From Nitrosomonas ureae (lineage in GTDB: Bacteria > Pseudomonadota > Gammaproteobacteria > Burkholderiales > Nitrosomonadaceae): a stretch of DNA of 64,000 nucleotides. This document shows positions 44,479 through 52,996 of the stretch, piece after piece (the first letter of the stretch is position 1; each line of letters begins with the position of its first letter). The notes below the pieces were generated by a model. It saw nothing but the letters and a program-made list of their open reading frames with translations. It was not told the DNA's origin and searched no databases. The stretch lies in NCBI RefSeq assembly GCF_900206265.1, contig NZ_LT907782.1, positions 1,922,001-1,986,000 on the forward strand, written 5' to 3'. Position numbers and translations under genes: made by a program.

Positions 44479-45294
44479 ATGAACGACAATTCAGTAATCG
44501 AATCCATTGAATTGCAGCCGATTGCCAGAATCTGCGGCGAGCCCCTGCTGGAAATTCCGCAGGATTTGTATATCCCGCCTGATGCATTGGAAATCTTTCT
44601 GGATACCTTCCAGGGTCCGCTGGATTTACTTCTGTATCTGATTCGCAAGCATAATCTGAATATTCTGGATATTCCGATGGCGGAGTTGACGCAGCAATAT
44701 ATGACTTATGTTGAAATGATGCGCGTAGATCAACTGGAGCTGGCAGCCGAATATTTACTGATGACCGCCCTGCTGATTGAAATCAAATCGCGCATGCTGT
44801 TACCCAATCCCAAAATAGAAACGGAACAAGAACATGATCCGCGCGCTGAGCTCGTACGGCGCTTGCTTGAATACGAGCAAATGAAGCATGCCGCAACTCG
44901 AATCAATGAATTGCCGCAAGCTGGACGTGACTTCAACGTGATCCGGATAGGAATTGACCATCCGGTTGCGGTTCAGTTGCCCGGTATCAACACGGATGAT
45001 CTGCGGAATGCCTGGATGGCCATTCTAACGCGGGCCAAAATCCACCATCCCCATCAAATCAAACGCGAAACGCTTTCCGTCCGGGCCTATATGAGCCAAA
45101 TACTGCGTGACTTGCGTGGACACGACCAAGTGGAATTTCACGATTTATTCAGCCCTGCGGCCACCCTTGCAGAAGTCATTGTCACTTTTCTGGCCGTTCT
45201 GGAATTGGCCAAGGAATTGTTGCTGGAAATTTCTCAATCGCTTGATGGCGGGATCATTTATATCCGCTCCATTGATGCCGCTCAATCAGCTTGA
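44479..45294 (+). CDS. scpA: Segregation and condensation protein A
   Basis: 271 residues of ScpA kleisin: FLDTFQGPLDLLLYLIRKHN at the N terminus for SMC binding, then IPMAELTQQYMTYVE, ELAAEYLLMTALLIEIKSRM and the C-terminal winged helix (FHDLFSPAATLAEVIVTFLA, then VLELAKE). It bridges SMC heads and ScpB in chromosome condensation. The scpB start overlaps its end by 20 bases. Confidence 0.95.
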   Translation: MNDNSVIESIELQPIARICGEPLLEIPQDLYIPPDALEIFLDTFQGPLDLLLYLIRKHNLNILDIPMAELTQQYMTYVEMMRVDQLELAAEYLLMTALLIEIKSRMLLPNPKIETEQEHDPRAELVRRLLEYEQMKHAATRINELPQAGRDFNVIRIGIDHPVAVQLPGINTDDLRNAWMAILTRAKIHHPHQIKRETLSVRAYMSQILRDLRGHDQVEFHDLFSPAATLAEVIVTFLAVLELAKELLLEISQSLDGGIIYIRSIDAAQSA

Positions 45295-45886
45295 TACACC
45301 GGATTCGTTGAGCCCGGAAAAAGCCAAGCGAATTCTGGAGGCCGCGTTGCTGACGACTGCGGAACCTCTACCCATCAGTGAATTGCGTAAATTATTCAAT
45401 CTGGAATTAAGCGCTGCCGTGTTATCGAAATTATTGGAAGAGATTCGCGAAAAATGGCTTGATAGCAGCGTGGAATTAGTCTCGGTCGCCAGCGGCTGGC
45501 GTTTCCAGACCCGGGCGGATATACAGCCGTATCTGGAGCGATTGACACCACCTAAAGCGCCACGCTATTCACGTGCAGTTCTGGAAACGCTTGCCATCAT
45601 TGCTTACCGCCAGCCGGTTACCCGTGGTGACATCGAAGAAATTCGCGGTGTTAGCGTTTCCAGCTCGGTGCTTAAGGCACTTATGACGCGCGGTTGGATA
45701 GAGGCTGTCGGACATCGTAACGTACCCGGAAAACCCGCGCTGTTGGCTACCACGCAGCACTTCCTGGACGACCTGAATCTTCGCTCTTTGAAAGAACTTC
45801 CACCATTGGAAGAAATGCAATCCTTGATTGACTCCAGTGAAAAAAACCAGGATTTGCCTTTTGAAGCTCCTGAAGCATCCGATTAG
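45275..45886 (+). CDS. scpB: Segregation and condensation protein B
   Basis: ATG 45275 lies 20 bases inside scpA and gives 203 residues; the open frame to 45107 runs antiparallel in meaning to scpA and is not used. ScpB motifs: RILEAALLTTAEPLPISELR, VASGWRFQTR, PRYSRAVLETLAIIAYRQPV, TRGDIEEIRGVSVSSSVLKA and the GHRNVPGKPALLATT segment. It dimerises and binds the ScpA middle region. Confidence 0.95.
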   Translation: MPLNQLDTPDSLSPEKAKRILEAALLTTAEPLPISELRKLFNLELSAAVLSKLLEEIREKWLDSSVELVSVASGWRFQTRADIQPYLERLTPPKAPRYSRAVLETLAIIAYRQPVTRGDIEEIRGVSVSSSVLKALMTRGWIEAVGHRNVPGKPALLATTQHFLDDLNLRSLKELPPLEEMQSLIDSSEKNQDLPFEAPEASD

Positions 45887-45940
45887 TTCACTCAGGTAAA
45901 ATTTGACACCCCCTCTCACTTAATCAACTCCATAAGATAA

Positions 45941-48013
45941 ATGAATAATTTAATATCGAAACTTGGCTGGTCAATACTTTCCCTTACCGGAGCTTTTGCA
46001 TTCGGTGTCATTGCACTCAACCGCGGTGAATCGATCGGCGCGATTTGGATTGTCATTGCGGCGGTTTGCGTTTATATCATCGCCTTTCGTTTTTACAGCC
46101 TGTTCATTGCCAATCGCGTATTGAAATTGGATGGCAGGCGTATGACACCGGCCTATAAACACAATGATGGTCTGGATCATGTACCAACCAACAAATATGT
46201 GTTGTTCGGGCACCATTTTGCAGCCATTGCGGGGGCAGGGCCATTGGTTGGTCCCATTCTGGCAATGCAAATGGGTTATTTACCAGGCATGTTATGGTTG
46301 CTGGCCGGTGTCGTGTTTGCCGGCGCAGTCCAGGATTTTATTGTGTTGTTCATATCAACGCGACGCAATGGCCGGTCACTGGGTGATTTAATCAAGGCGG
46401 AGCTCGGGCAACTGCCCGGCATGATCGCAATGTTCGGCACCTTCTTTATTATGCTGATCCTGTTGGCCGTATTGTCGCTGATCGTGGTTAAAGCCCTAGC
46501 TGAATCCCCGTGGGGAACCTTTACTGTCGCTGCCACCATTCCTATAGCGCTGTTTATGGGAATTTATACCCGTTACCTTCGCCCTTGCGCGATTGGCGAA
46601 GTTTCACTCATCGGTTTTGTTCTGCTGATGCTATCCATCGTGGTAGGCCAATATGTCCAGGAAGATCCTGTATTAGCGGATTTTTTTACGTTAACAGGCG
46701 AGCAGTTGACCTGGTCATTGATTGCGTATGGCTTTATTGCCGCAGTTTTACCCGTGTGGCTGTTATTGGCGCCACGCGATTATCTATCGACTTTCCTTAA
46801 GATCGGTACCATTGTGGGATTAGCCATCGGCGTTATCTTTATTTCACCGGAACTGAAAATGCCGGCATTGACGCAGTTTGTCGATGGCTCCGGACCTGTT
46901 TGGTCGGGCAATCTTTTTCCCTTTTTATTTATTACCATCGCATGCGGTGCGATTTCCGGCTTTCATTCGTTGATAGCGTCCGGTACCACGCCCAAGATGA
47001 TTCAATCGGAAACGGATACGCGTTTTATTGGCTATGGCGCCATGCTGATGGAATCCTTTGTCGCCATTATGGCGTTGGTCGCCGCTGCCACCTTGGAACC
47101 CGGGGTGTATTTTGCCATGAACAGTCCCGCAGCGATTATTGGCACCACCGCAGAATCCGCTGCCCAAACCATCGCCCAATGGGGATTTTATGTTACCCCG
47201 GAAATGATCACCCAAACCGCACAGAATGTCGGCGAACACGGCATAATCTCGCGCACCGGCGGCGCACCTACGTTGGCGGTCGGCATGGCGCAGATTTTGT
47301 CTGAGGTTGTCGGAGGTACTGCCATGATAGCTTTTTGGTATCACTTCGCGATCTTGTTTGAAGCGCTTTTCATTTTGACTGCAGTTGACGCTGGAACCCG
47401 TGCGGGGCGCTTTATGCTGCAAGATTTGCTGGGATCGTTTGTTCCCGTCATGAAACGCACCGATTCACTGGTTGCCAGTCTGACTGCAACGGGTCTTTGC
47501 GTAGCAGGATGGGGATATTTTCTCTACCAGGGTGTTATCGATCCGTTAGGGGGAATCAATACCTTATGGCCATTATTTGGTATCGCCAATCAAATGCTGG
47601 CGGGTATTGCATTAATTTTATGCACCAGTGTCTTGTTCAAAATGAAACAAGATCGCTTTGCGTGGATTACGATTGTTCCACTGACATGGGTCAGTATTTG
47701 TACATTAACTGCCGCCTGGCAGAAGATTTTTGACACCAATCCGCGCATCGGCTTCCTGGCGCATGCCAGCAAATATCAAGATGCGATTGTGGAAGGCGTC
47801 GTGCTGGCACCTGCCAAATCGTTGGAACAGATGCAACAGGTAATTTTTAACGATTATGTGAATGCAACACTGGCCGGATTGTTTATGACAGTGCTCATCA
47901 GCATGCTGATATTCGGGATTAGAACTGTATTGCAGGCGCGCATTACTCACCATCCCACCACCCAAGAAGCACCCTTCGAGCTCTTACCCGCACACGCGGT
48001 AGCAGAAAAATAA
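45941..48013 (+). CDS. cstA: Carbon starvation protein CstA, pyruvate/peptide transporter
   Basis: 690 residues with about 16-18 membrane helices. Family segments: GHHFAAIAGAGPLVGPILAM, WLLAGVVFAGAVQDFIVLF, ACGAISGFHSLIASGTTPKM and LFILTAVDAGTRAGRFMLQD. CstA imports pyruvate or peptides when carbon is short; in an autotroph this may recover leaked pyruvate. A ybdD gene follows as in most bacteria with cstA. Confidence 0.95.
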   Translation: MNNLISKLGWSILSLTGAFAFGVIALNRGESIGAIWIVIAAVCVYIIAFRFYSLFIANRVLKLDGRRMTPAYKHNDGLDHVPTNKYVLFGHHFAAIAGAGPLVGPILAMQMGYLPGMLWLLAGVVFAGAVQDFIVLFISTRRNGRSLGDLIKAELGQLPGMIAMFGTFFIMLILLAVLSLIVVKALAESPWGTFTVAATIPIALFMGIYTRYLRPCAIGEVSLIGFVLLMLSIVVGQYVQEDPVLADFFTLTGEQLTWSLIAYGFIAAVLPVWLLLAPRDYLSTFLKIGTIVGLAIGVIFISPELKMPALTQFVDGSGPVWSGNLFPFLFITIACGAISGFHSLIASGTTPKMIQSETDTRFIGYGAMLMESFVAIMALVAAATLEPGVYFAMNSPAAIIGTTAESAAQTIAQWGFYVTPEMITQTAQNVGEHGIISRTGGAPTLAVGMAQILSEVVGGTAMIAFWYHFAILFEALFILTAVDAGTRAGRFMLQDLLGSFVPVMKRTDSLVASLTATGLCVAGWGYFLYQGVIDPLGGINTLWPLFGIANQMLAGIALILCTSVLFKMKQDRFAWITIVPLTWVSICTLTAAWQKIFDTNPRIGFLAHASKYQDAIVEGVVLAPAKSLEQMQQVIFNDYVNATLAGLFMTVLISMLIFGIRTVLQARITHHPTTQEAPFELLPAHAVAEK

Positions 48014-48031
48014 TGATTGGAGAATAAAGTT

Positions 48032-48232
48032 ATGTATAGAAAAATTACTCAAACCATACAACAGATTTCACAAAGCCTGCGGTTGATGGTGGGTGTGCCC
48101 GACTACAGCACATATGTTGAGCACATGAAAGGCACGCATCCTGATCGATCCATCATGTCACATGCGGAATTTTTTCGCGAGCGTCAGGAAGCCCGTTATG
48201 GAAGTAAGGGAAGAGTCAATCGCTGCTGCTAG
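48032..48232 (+). CDS. YbdD/YjiX-family small protein
   Basis: ATG 48032 with GGAG upstream gives 66 residues; TTG 48017 is possible. The family pattern LRLMVGVPDYSTYVEHMKGT HPDRSIMSHAEFFRERQEAR is complete, ending in the Cys pair RCC. It accompanies CstA-type transporters and is probably needed for their activity. It starts 18 bases after the cstA stop. Confidence 0.85.
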   Translation: MYRKITQTIQQISQSLRLMVGVPDYSTYVEHMKGTHPDRSIMSHAEFFRERQEARYGSKGRVNRCC

Positions 48233-48287
48233 ATGGCCTTTAATCATGAAATTATAGCGTCTTAGCGATGACTCTGACTCGTCGGTT

Positions 48288-49577
48288 TTACTGCCTCGCA
48301 TGAAGCAGTTCTACGGGATTCACTGCTCCGGCATTGGGATCATTAAAAATCTCCATAGATACAGTGTCTTCACTGCGTGCAACAATCATAGCAACGACTG
48401 CATCTCCCGTGATATTGACCGCAGTGCGCATCATATCCAGCAAACGATCCACGCCCATGATCAATGCAATGCCTTCAACCGGCAATCCCACCTGATTGAG
48501 AACCATGGCCAGCATAATGAGCCCGGCACCAGGCACGCCCGCAGTGCCGATAGACGCCAGTACCGACATGCCGATGACTGTCAGATAATCCATCAGACTC
48601 AGCTCAATACCATAAATAGTGGCAATGAACACCGTTGCAACACCCTGCATGATAGCTGTGCCATCCATATTGATGGTTGCACCGAAAGGTATAACAAACG
48701 AGGCCGTCGAGTTATCCACGCCCAAACGCTTTTCAACCGTACTGAGCGTGACGGGAATGGTCGCGCCGGAGCTTGATGTACTAAATGCAAAAGCCTGGGC
48801 CGTACGCATTTTCTTAAGAAACGGTATGGGATCGACTCTTCCAAGAAATTTCAATAACACCATAAGCGTACCGGTTGCATGACACATCAGCACCAAAATA
48901 ACGATCCCAAAATAGCCGATCATCGGCAGAATCAAATCAATCCCTTGTAGCGCAAAATTCTTCGCCATTAATGCAAATACTCCATAGGGTGCAATGGACA
49001 TGACAACATTCACCATCTGCATCATGATGTCATTCATTTTTTCAGCACTATCAATTAAAGTGCGCCCGCGCTCTCCGAGCATCAGCAGGCAAATTGCAAA
49101 CAAAATAGTAAAAAAAATGATTTGCAGCATGTTGCCTTCTGCAAAGGCTGTCACCGGATTACTGGGAACAAAATCAATAAAGACTTGTGTTATGGCGGGT
49201 GGCTCAGGCGCCACAAACTCCATCTGAGTACCCGGAATCAGATTAAAATTTTTCCCGGGGTTTATAGTGACGGAAACAAGAAGAGCTAACAGAATGGCAA
49301 GTGCGGTAGTCAACAGAAAAAGGCAAAAAGCTTTGATACCCACCCGGCCCAGTTTTTTGACATCGCCAATACCGCAAACACCACAAATCAATGAAAAGGT
49401 TACTAATGGAACAACCAGCATTTTCAATAAATTAATGAAAATTGCACCCGCTATATGAAACAGGCCATGTATCAAATAGTCCTGAACGAACGCAATATCA
49501 TCGGCAAAGGTATTAAGCAAACTACCCAACAGTAAGCCGGCAATCATCCCAGTAATTATTTTTGCAGTCATATTCAT
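48288..49577 (-). CDS. Dicarboxylate/amino acid:cation symporter (GltP/DctA family)
   Basis: 429 residues, eight membrane helices with two re-entrant loops. Motifs: the serine-rich AFSTSSSGATIPVTL, the helix with GATINMDGTAIMQGVATVF, and GVPGAGLIMLAMVLNQVG then LIMGVDRLLDMMRTAVNITG with the substrate-binding Asp and Arg. It takes up glutamate, aspartate or C4-dicarboxylates with protons or sodium. Convergent to cstA-ybdD, with 55 bases between and no clear terminator. Confidence 0.95.
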   Translation of the reverse strand: MNMTAKIITGMIAGLLLGSLLNTFADDIAFVQDYLIHGLFHIAGAIFINLLKMLVVPLVTFSLICGVCGIGDVKKLGRVGIKAFCLFLLTTALAILLALLVSVTINPGKNFNLIPGTQMEFVAPEPPAITQVFIDFVPSNPVTAFAEGNMLQIIFFTILFAICLLMLGERGRTLIDSAEKMNDIMMQMVNVVMSIAPYGVFALMAKNFALQGIDLILPMIGYFGIVILVLMCHATGTLMVLLKFLGRVDPIPFLKKMRTAQAFAFSTSSSGATIPVTLSTVEKRLGVDNSTASFVIPFGATINMDGTAIMQGVATVFIATIYGIELSLMDYLTVIGMSVLASIGTAGVPGAGLIMLAMVLNQVGLPVEGIALIMGVDRLLDMMRTAVNITGDAVVAMIVARSEDTVSMEIFNDPNAGAVNPVELLHARQ

Positions 49578-49730
49578 AAGCTATCGCAGAAATAAGCACA
49601 GGTCGTTAGTGAACTGCGCCTGATTAGCTGGCAAATATGCATCTAAGCGATCAAGAGCGCCTGACATAAAGAATAATCGAGTATCCGTCAATCAGACGGG
49701 AGCCGAATCAGGTCCGTTATAGGCTTTATG

Positions 49731-50561
49731 CTAAATTGCCTTGGCCGAGCGTTGCGCTTCGATCAACTCGGGGGTGAGATGAGGCGCAATCACCTGAAGC
49801 AATTGCGCGAAAACCTTGGGATTTCCGGCAATAATTTGCCCGCTCTCCAAGTGCGTCCCGTTGCCTTCCAGATCACCCACCAATCCACCCGCTTCAGTAA
49901 TAAGCAAGCAGCCGGCGGCCATATCCCATGGCGCCAGTCCGATTTCCCAAAAACCATCGTAACGCCCTGCCGCTACATAAGCCAGATCCAGCGCGGCGGA
50001 ACCCGGCCGCCGTATCCCCGTGATACGTGGCACGATATCCCTCAGTATGGCAAAGTAAGCATCGATGTGCGTCAAGTCTCTGAATGGCAAGCCGGTACCG
50101 ATCAAACACTCTTCAAGTTTGGTGCGTTTACTGACACGAATCCGGCGATCATTTAAAAAAGCCCCACCCCCTCGACTCGCGGTAAACAATTCATTATTGT
50201 TCGGATCGTAAACCACCGCATGCGTCAGAACACCTTTATGCCTCAATCCGATGGAAACCGAATATTTTGGAAAACCATGCAGGAAATTGGTCGTGCCGTC
50301 CAGCGGATCGATAATCCACTGATAATCTGAATGCTTATGATCGCCCTGGCGTCCGCTCTCTTCCGCCAGAATCGCATGATCGGGATAGGCTGCGAGCAGG
50401 ATCTTGATAATGGCCTCTTCAGCTGCGCCATCCACTTCACTGACATAATCGCTGTGTGATTTCTTTGATACCGTGAGCAAATCCAGATTCTGGGAAGCCT
50501 TATTAATAATATTACCGGCACGACGCGCAGCTTTCACTGCAATGGTCAACATTGGATGCAT
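49731..50561 (-). CDS. suhB: Inositol-1-monophosphatase family protein SuhB
   Basis: 276 residues that begin [16 protein letters not shown], as in E. coli SuhB. Metal-binding motifs: [38 protein letters not shown] and, near the C terminus, [20 protein letters not shown]. It hydrolyses inositol monophosphate in vitro and, in E. coli, joins rRNA antitermination complexes. The segment [20 protein letters not shown] is also typical. Probably monocistronic. Confidence 0.95.
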   Translation of the reverse strand: MHPMLTIAVKAARRAGNIINKASQNLDLLTVSKKSHSDYVSEVDGAAEEAIIKILLAAYPDHAILAEESGRQGDHKHSDYQWIIDPLDGTTNFLHGFPKYSVSIGLRHKGVLTHAVVYDPNNNELFTASRGGGAFLNDRRIRVSKRTKLEECLIGTGLPFRDLTHIDAYFAILRDIVPRITGIRRPGSAALDLAYVAAGRYDGFWEIGLAPWDMAAGCLLITEAGGLVGDLEGNGTHLESGQIIAGNPKVFAQLLQVIAPHLTPELIEAQRSAKAI

Positions 50562-50835
50562 GGTTTTGATTCAGAATTTAACGAAAGGAAAAACAGCGAT
50601 TTTAATATGAATCGCGTTTACCCGCTGTCATTATTGAAATGAAGGAACTGCAATAGCCAACATCGTTAACATCTTTGATTGTACTTATCGTTGATCAGTT
50701 GCGCTCATCTGGTCTGTGTCCATGAGAAGAGACGCATTGATTCATGGCTAAAAGTCCGTATCTTATAAGCACTTCAAGAATCCCAAAAATCAACCTATTC
50801 TATCGGCAGATCGCAAAATCTTACCGTGCCTTTTG

Positions 50836-50878
50836 GGACAAATGCCATCTATTTACCCATAAGCATATCTGTTACAAT
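50836..50878 (+). promoter_or_regulatory. Promoter of the NarL-type regulator with the shared 20-bp element
   Basis: GGACAAATGCC, then A, then TCTATTTA (50836-50855) is followed after exactly 17 bases by TACAAT (50873-50878), a good -10 box. The same arrangement with one mismatch occurs before the multicopper oxidase genes (51756-51798). The -35 position falls in the end of the element (TATTTA), a poor -35, which suggests an activated promoter. The rest of the 450-base gap 50562-51012 shows no gene. Confidence 0.7.
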
Positions 50879-51012
50879 TTTATGATAATAAAGATAGCCA
50901 TTATGTATTGAGTACGCACTATGTAATCGCTGATTCTATGCTCAAAAATAATTCAGGTTGAAAGTACTATCCATTCGACTGAGCCTTTTGCAATTTACAA
51001 ACAATAAAAAGC

Positions 51013-51738
51013 ATGATTGAGCAGTCTCATTCAAATATACGCATTCTGGTAGCTGAAAGTTTTGAGCTTGTACGTTTGGGATTGCGTTCCTTGTTTGAGA
51101 ATCACACCAGCATTCGCTTGGTTGCAGAAACCAGTCAACTCGACGATTTATTTAGCTTGGCCGAACAACATAAGCCGGACATAATCCTGATGGATTTACT
51201 GCTGAGCGGCAATAATTATGTGGAACACATTATCCAATTGCTGCACACTTGCCCCCAAAGTAAAATATTGGCTTTTTCTCATCACAATAACGAACAAACA
51301 CACCTACAAACATTCCGTTCCGGTGCAGTAGGTGTGATCAGCAAAAACAACTCAACTGATCTGTTATTAAAAGCAATCGTTGCAATTCATACGGGTCATA
51401 TCTGGTTTGACCGCAATATCACCAAACTGCTATGGCAGGCACAGTTCGATTCTGATCCAGCTGCAGAAATCAAACCACACACTGATAATTCAACCTCTCA
51501 GCAGCCTAGATTAAGCGACAGCGAACGTCACATTGCTCATCTGGCATGTAAAGGTTTGTCTGCTAAAGAAATAGGCGCACAACTCTTTGTGACAGAAAAG
51601 ACCGTTCGGAACCAATTATCTGTGATCTATAGAAAAATAGGCGTCAAAAAACAAATTGAACTATGCCTGAAAGCTCCTTTATATAATTATTTTAAAGAAT
51701 CTCACCTGATCGGGACATTTAGCCCAAAAAATAGCTAA
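51013..51738 (+). CDS. NarL/FixJ-type response regulator, orphan
   Basis: 241 residues: a receiver domain (about 8-128) with phospho-acceptor Asp 61 in IILMDLLLSG and Lys 111 in GVISKNNS, then a LuxR-type HTH (about 168-225) with LSDSERHIAHLACKGLSAKE and VTEKTVRNQLSVIYRKIGVK. The acidic pair at the start of the receiver is changed (ILVAESFELVR; usually ADDH), so only one acid is left to bind Mg, and phosphorylation may be weak. No histidine kinase is nearby. The 20-bp element occurs upstream of it and of the oxidase genes, so it likely controls both. Confidence 0.85.
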   Translation: MIEQSHSNIRILVAESFELVRLGLRSLFENHTSIRLVAETSQLDDLFSLAEQHKPDIILMDLLLSGNNYVEHIIQLLHTCPQSKILAFSHHNNEQTHLQTFRSGAVGVISKNNSTDLLLKAIVAIHTGHIWFDRNITKLLWQAQFDSDPAAEIKPHTDNSTSQQPRLSDSERHIAHLACKGLSAKEIGAQLFVTEKTVRNQLSVIYRKIGVKKQIELCLKAPLYNYFKESHLIGTFSPKNS

Positions 51739-51755
51739 ATTTAGGCTAATTCCAA

Positions 51756-51798
51756 GGACAAATGCCTTCTATTTAAATAAAAACGGATTTGATAGAAT
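51756..51798 (+). promoter_or_regulatory. Promoter of the multicopper oxidase operon with the shared 20-bp element
   Basis: GGACAAATGCC, then T, then TCTATTTA (51756-51775) with 17 bases to TAGAAT (51793-51798), identical in layout to the promoter at 50836-50878. The leader to ATG 51961 is about 155 bases and has a hairpin GATTGCA (51812-51818) / TGCAATC (51829-51835). Confidence 0.7.
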
Positions 51799-51960
51799 CC
51801 TCCCCCGCTAAGATTGCACTTCTTTATTTGCAATCAGCCTGCTAAATCTTAAATTCCAAGTGAACCATGAACTCCAAATAAGAACCTGTATTTATCTGCC
51901 GGAACACATTCTGCATTCACTTCACTTGATATACGATTTTTACCTTAGGAGATCATTAAA

Positions 51961-52962
51961 ATGTTATTTCAATCCGCTCGAGCTAAGTGCGATATGAGGC
52001 TCATAGAAAACTCAAATGCCACCCCGGGCATGTCGCAACAATCATTGATAAAACGAGCTGCCGTGGCACTCGTGCTTACTTTGTCATTATCAGCTTTTCC
52101 GACCTCTGAGAGTTTTGCCGCCGAGCATATTATTCAATTGACTGCGGAAGAAATCCAGGATGATGGCTTTGGTAACAAGTTGCTGGCTTACAAAATGTTA
52201 AGCCATAGAGTCGATGGATTGGATATTACATCGCGTTATAGTTCAGAGGCTACCATCCCCGGCCCCACTATTGAGTTAACCGAAGGAGACAAGGTTAAGA
52301 TCTCCATTGAGAATGCCATTCCTGGCAACAATATTCCTGTCCCGGGGATCAGCAAGCAAGTCAGCATTCATGTCCATGGCGTTCATTACGATATTCTGAG
52401 CGATGGAACCCTTAAGGTAATTAATAAGAACTTTGATGAGGGTGCAGGTGCCGGGCTTGAAGAAACCTATGTCATCTATGAATATCAATGGAATGTTGCA
52501 CCTGGAACCGCGGGTACCTGGGCCTACCATGACCATAATTTTGAAACCCATAACGGTGCGGAACATAAGGGGCTCTTTGGAGCAATCATCGTCAACCCGG
52601 CCGGCGTTCCCAGTTATGACAAAGAATATGTGCTTTATTTAGGCGATGATGCTTTTTGGGGCATGGAAATTAATGGCGTTAGCAAAATTCAATCCAATCA
52701 TGGTGTCAATCCAACTCTGGTTGCAGCAAGAAATTCCAATGTCAGATTTCACCTAATCGCTTTAGGTACTGATATTCATACCTTTGAGTTAAAAGGTTAT
52801 CAATGGATCGATCCCGGGACCACTAATCGTATCAATCAAGTTGCGATCGGTCCGCTGGAAAAGCATGTTTTCAGTGTTACTGCAAAAAATAGCACGCGCT
52901 ATAAAGACAATAATTTCTCCAACAAACTTTTGGGTATGGAAGGAAAATTTCTAGTTCAGTAA
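51961..52962 (+). CDS. Two-domain multicopper oxidase with incomplete copper sites (N-terminal ligand half)
   Basis: 333 residues with a long N-terminal region and a signal peptide ending near SFAAEH, so periplasmic. Domain 1 keeps both His pairs of a trinuclear site: H137-V-H139-G in SIHVHGVHYD, and H190-D-H192 in WAYHDHNFETH. Domain 2 keeps the first T1-type His (H273 in IHTFELKGYQW), but the following His positions are Glu, Lys and Tyr, and the HCH-x3-H-x4-M cluster is missing before GMEGKFLV. The protein alone cannot build a normal multicopper oxidase site. GGAG precedes the ATG. The next gene supplies exactly the missing set. Confidence 0.8.
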   Translation: MLFQSARAKCDMRLIENSNATPGMSQQSLIKRAAVALVLTLSLSAFPTSESFAAEHIIQLTAEEIQDDGFGNKLLAYKMLSHRVDGLDITSRYSSEATIPGPTIELTEGDKVKISIENAIPGNNIPVPGISKQVSIHVHGVHYDILSDGTLKVINKNFDEGAGAGLEETYVIYEYQWNVAPGTAGTWAYHDHNFETHNGAEHKGLFGAIIVNPAGVPSYDKEYVLYLGDDAFWGMEINGVSKIQSNHGVNPTLVAARNSNVRFHLIALGTDIHTFELKGYQWIDPGTTNRINQVAIGPLEKHVFSVTAKNSTRYKDNNFSNKLLGMEGKFLVQ

Positions 52963-52996
52963 GGACATGTTAGGCAACTAAATATAAGGATAGAAA

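Noticed and set aside
45107..45274. Upstream extension of scpB
   Set aside because: It would overlap scpA by 190 bases with a Trp/Cys-rich sequence unlike ScpB; ATG 45275 gives the normal N terminus.
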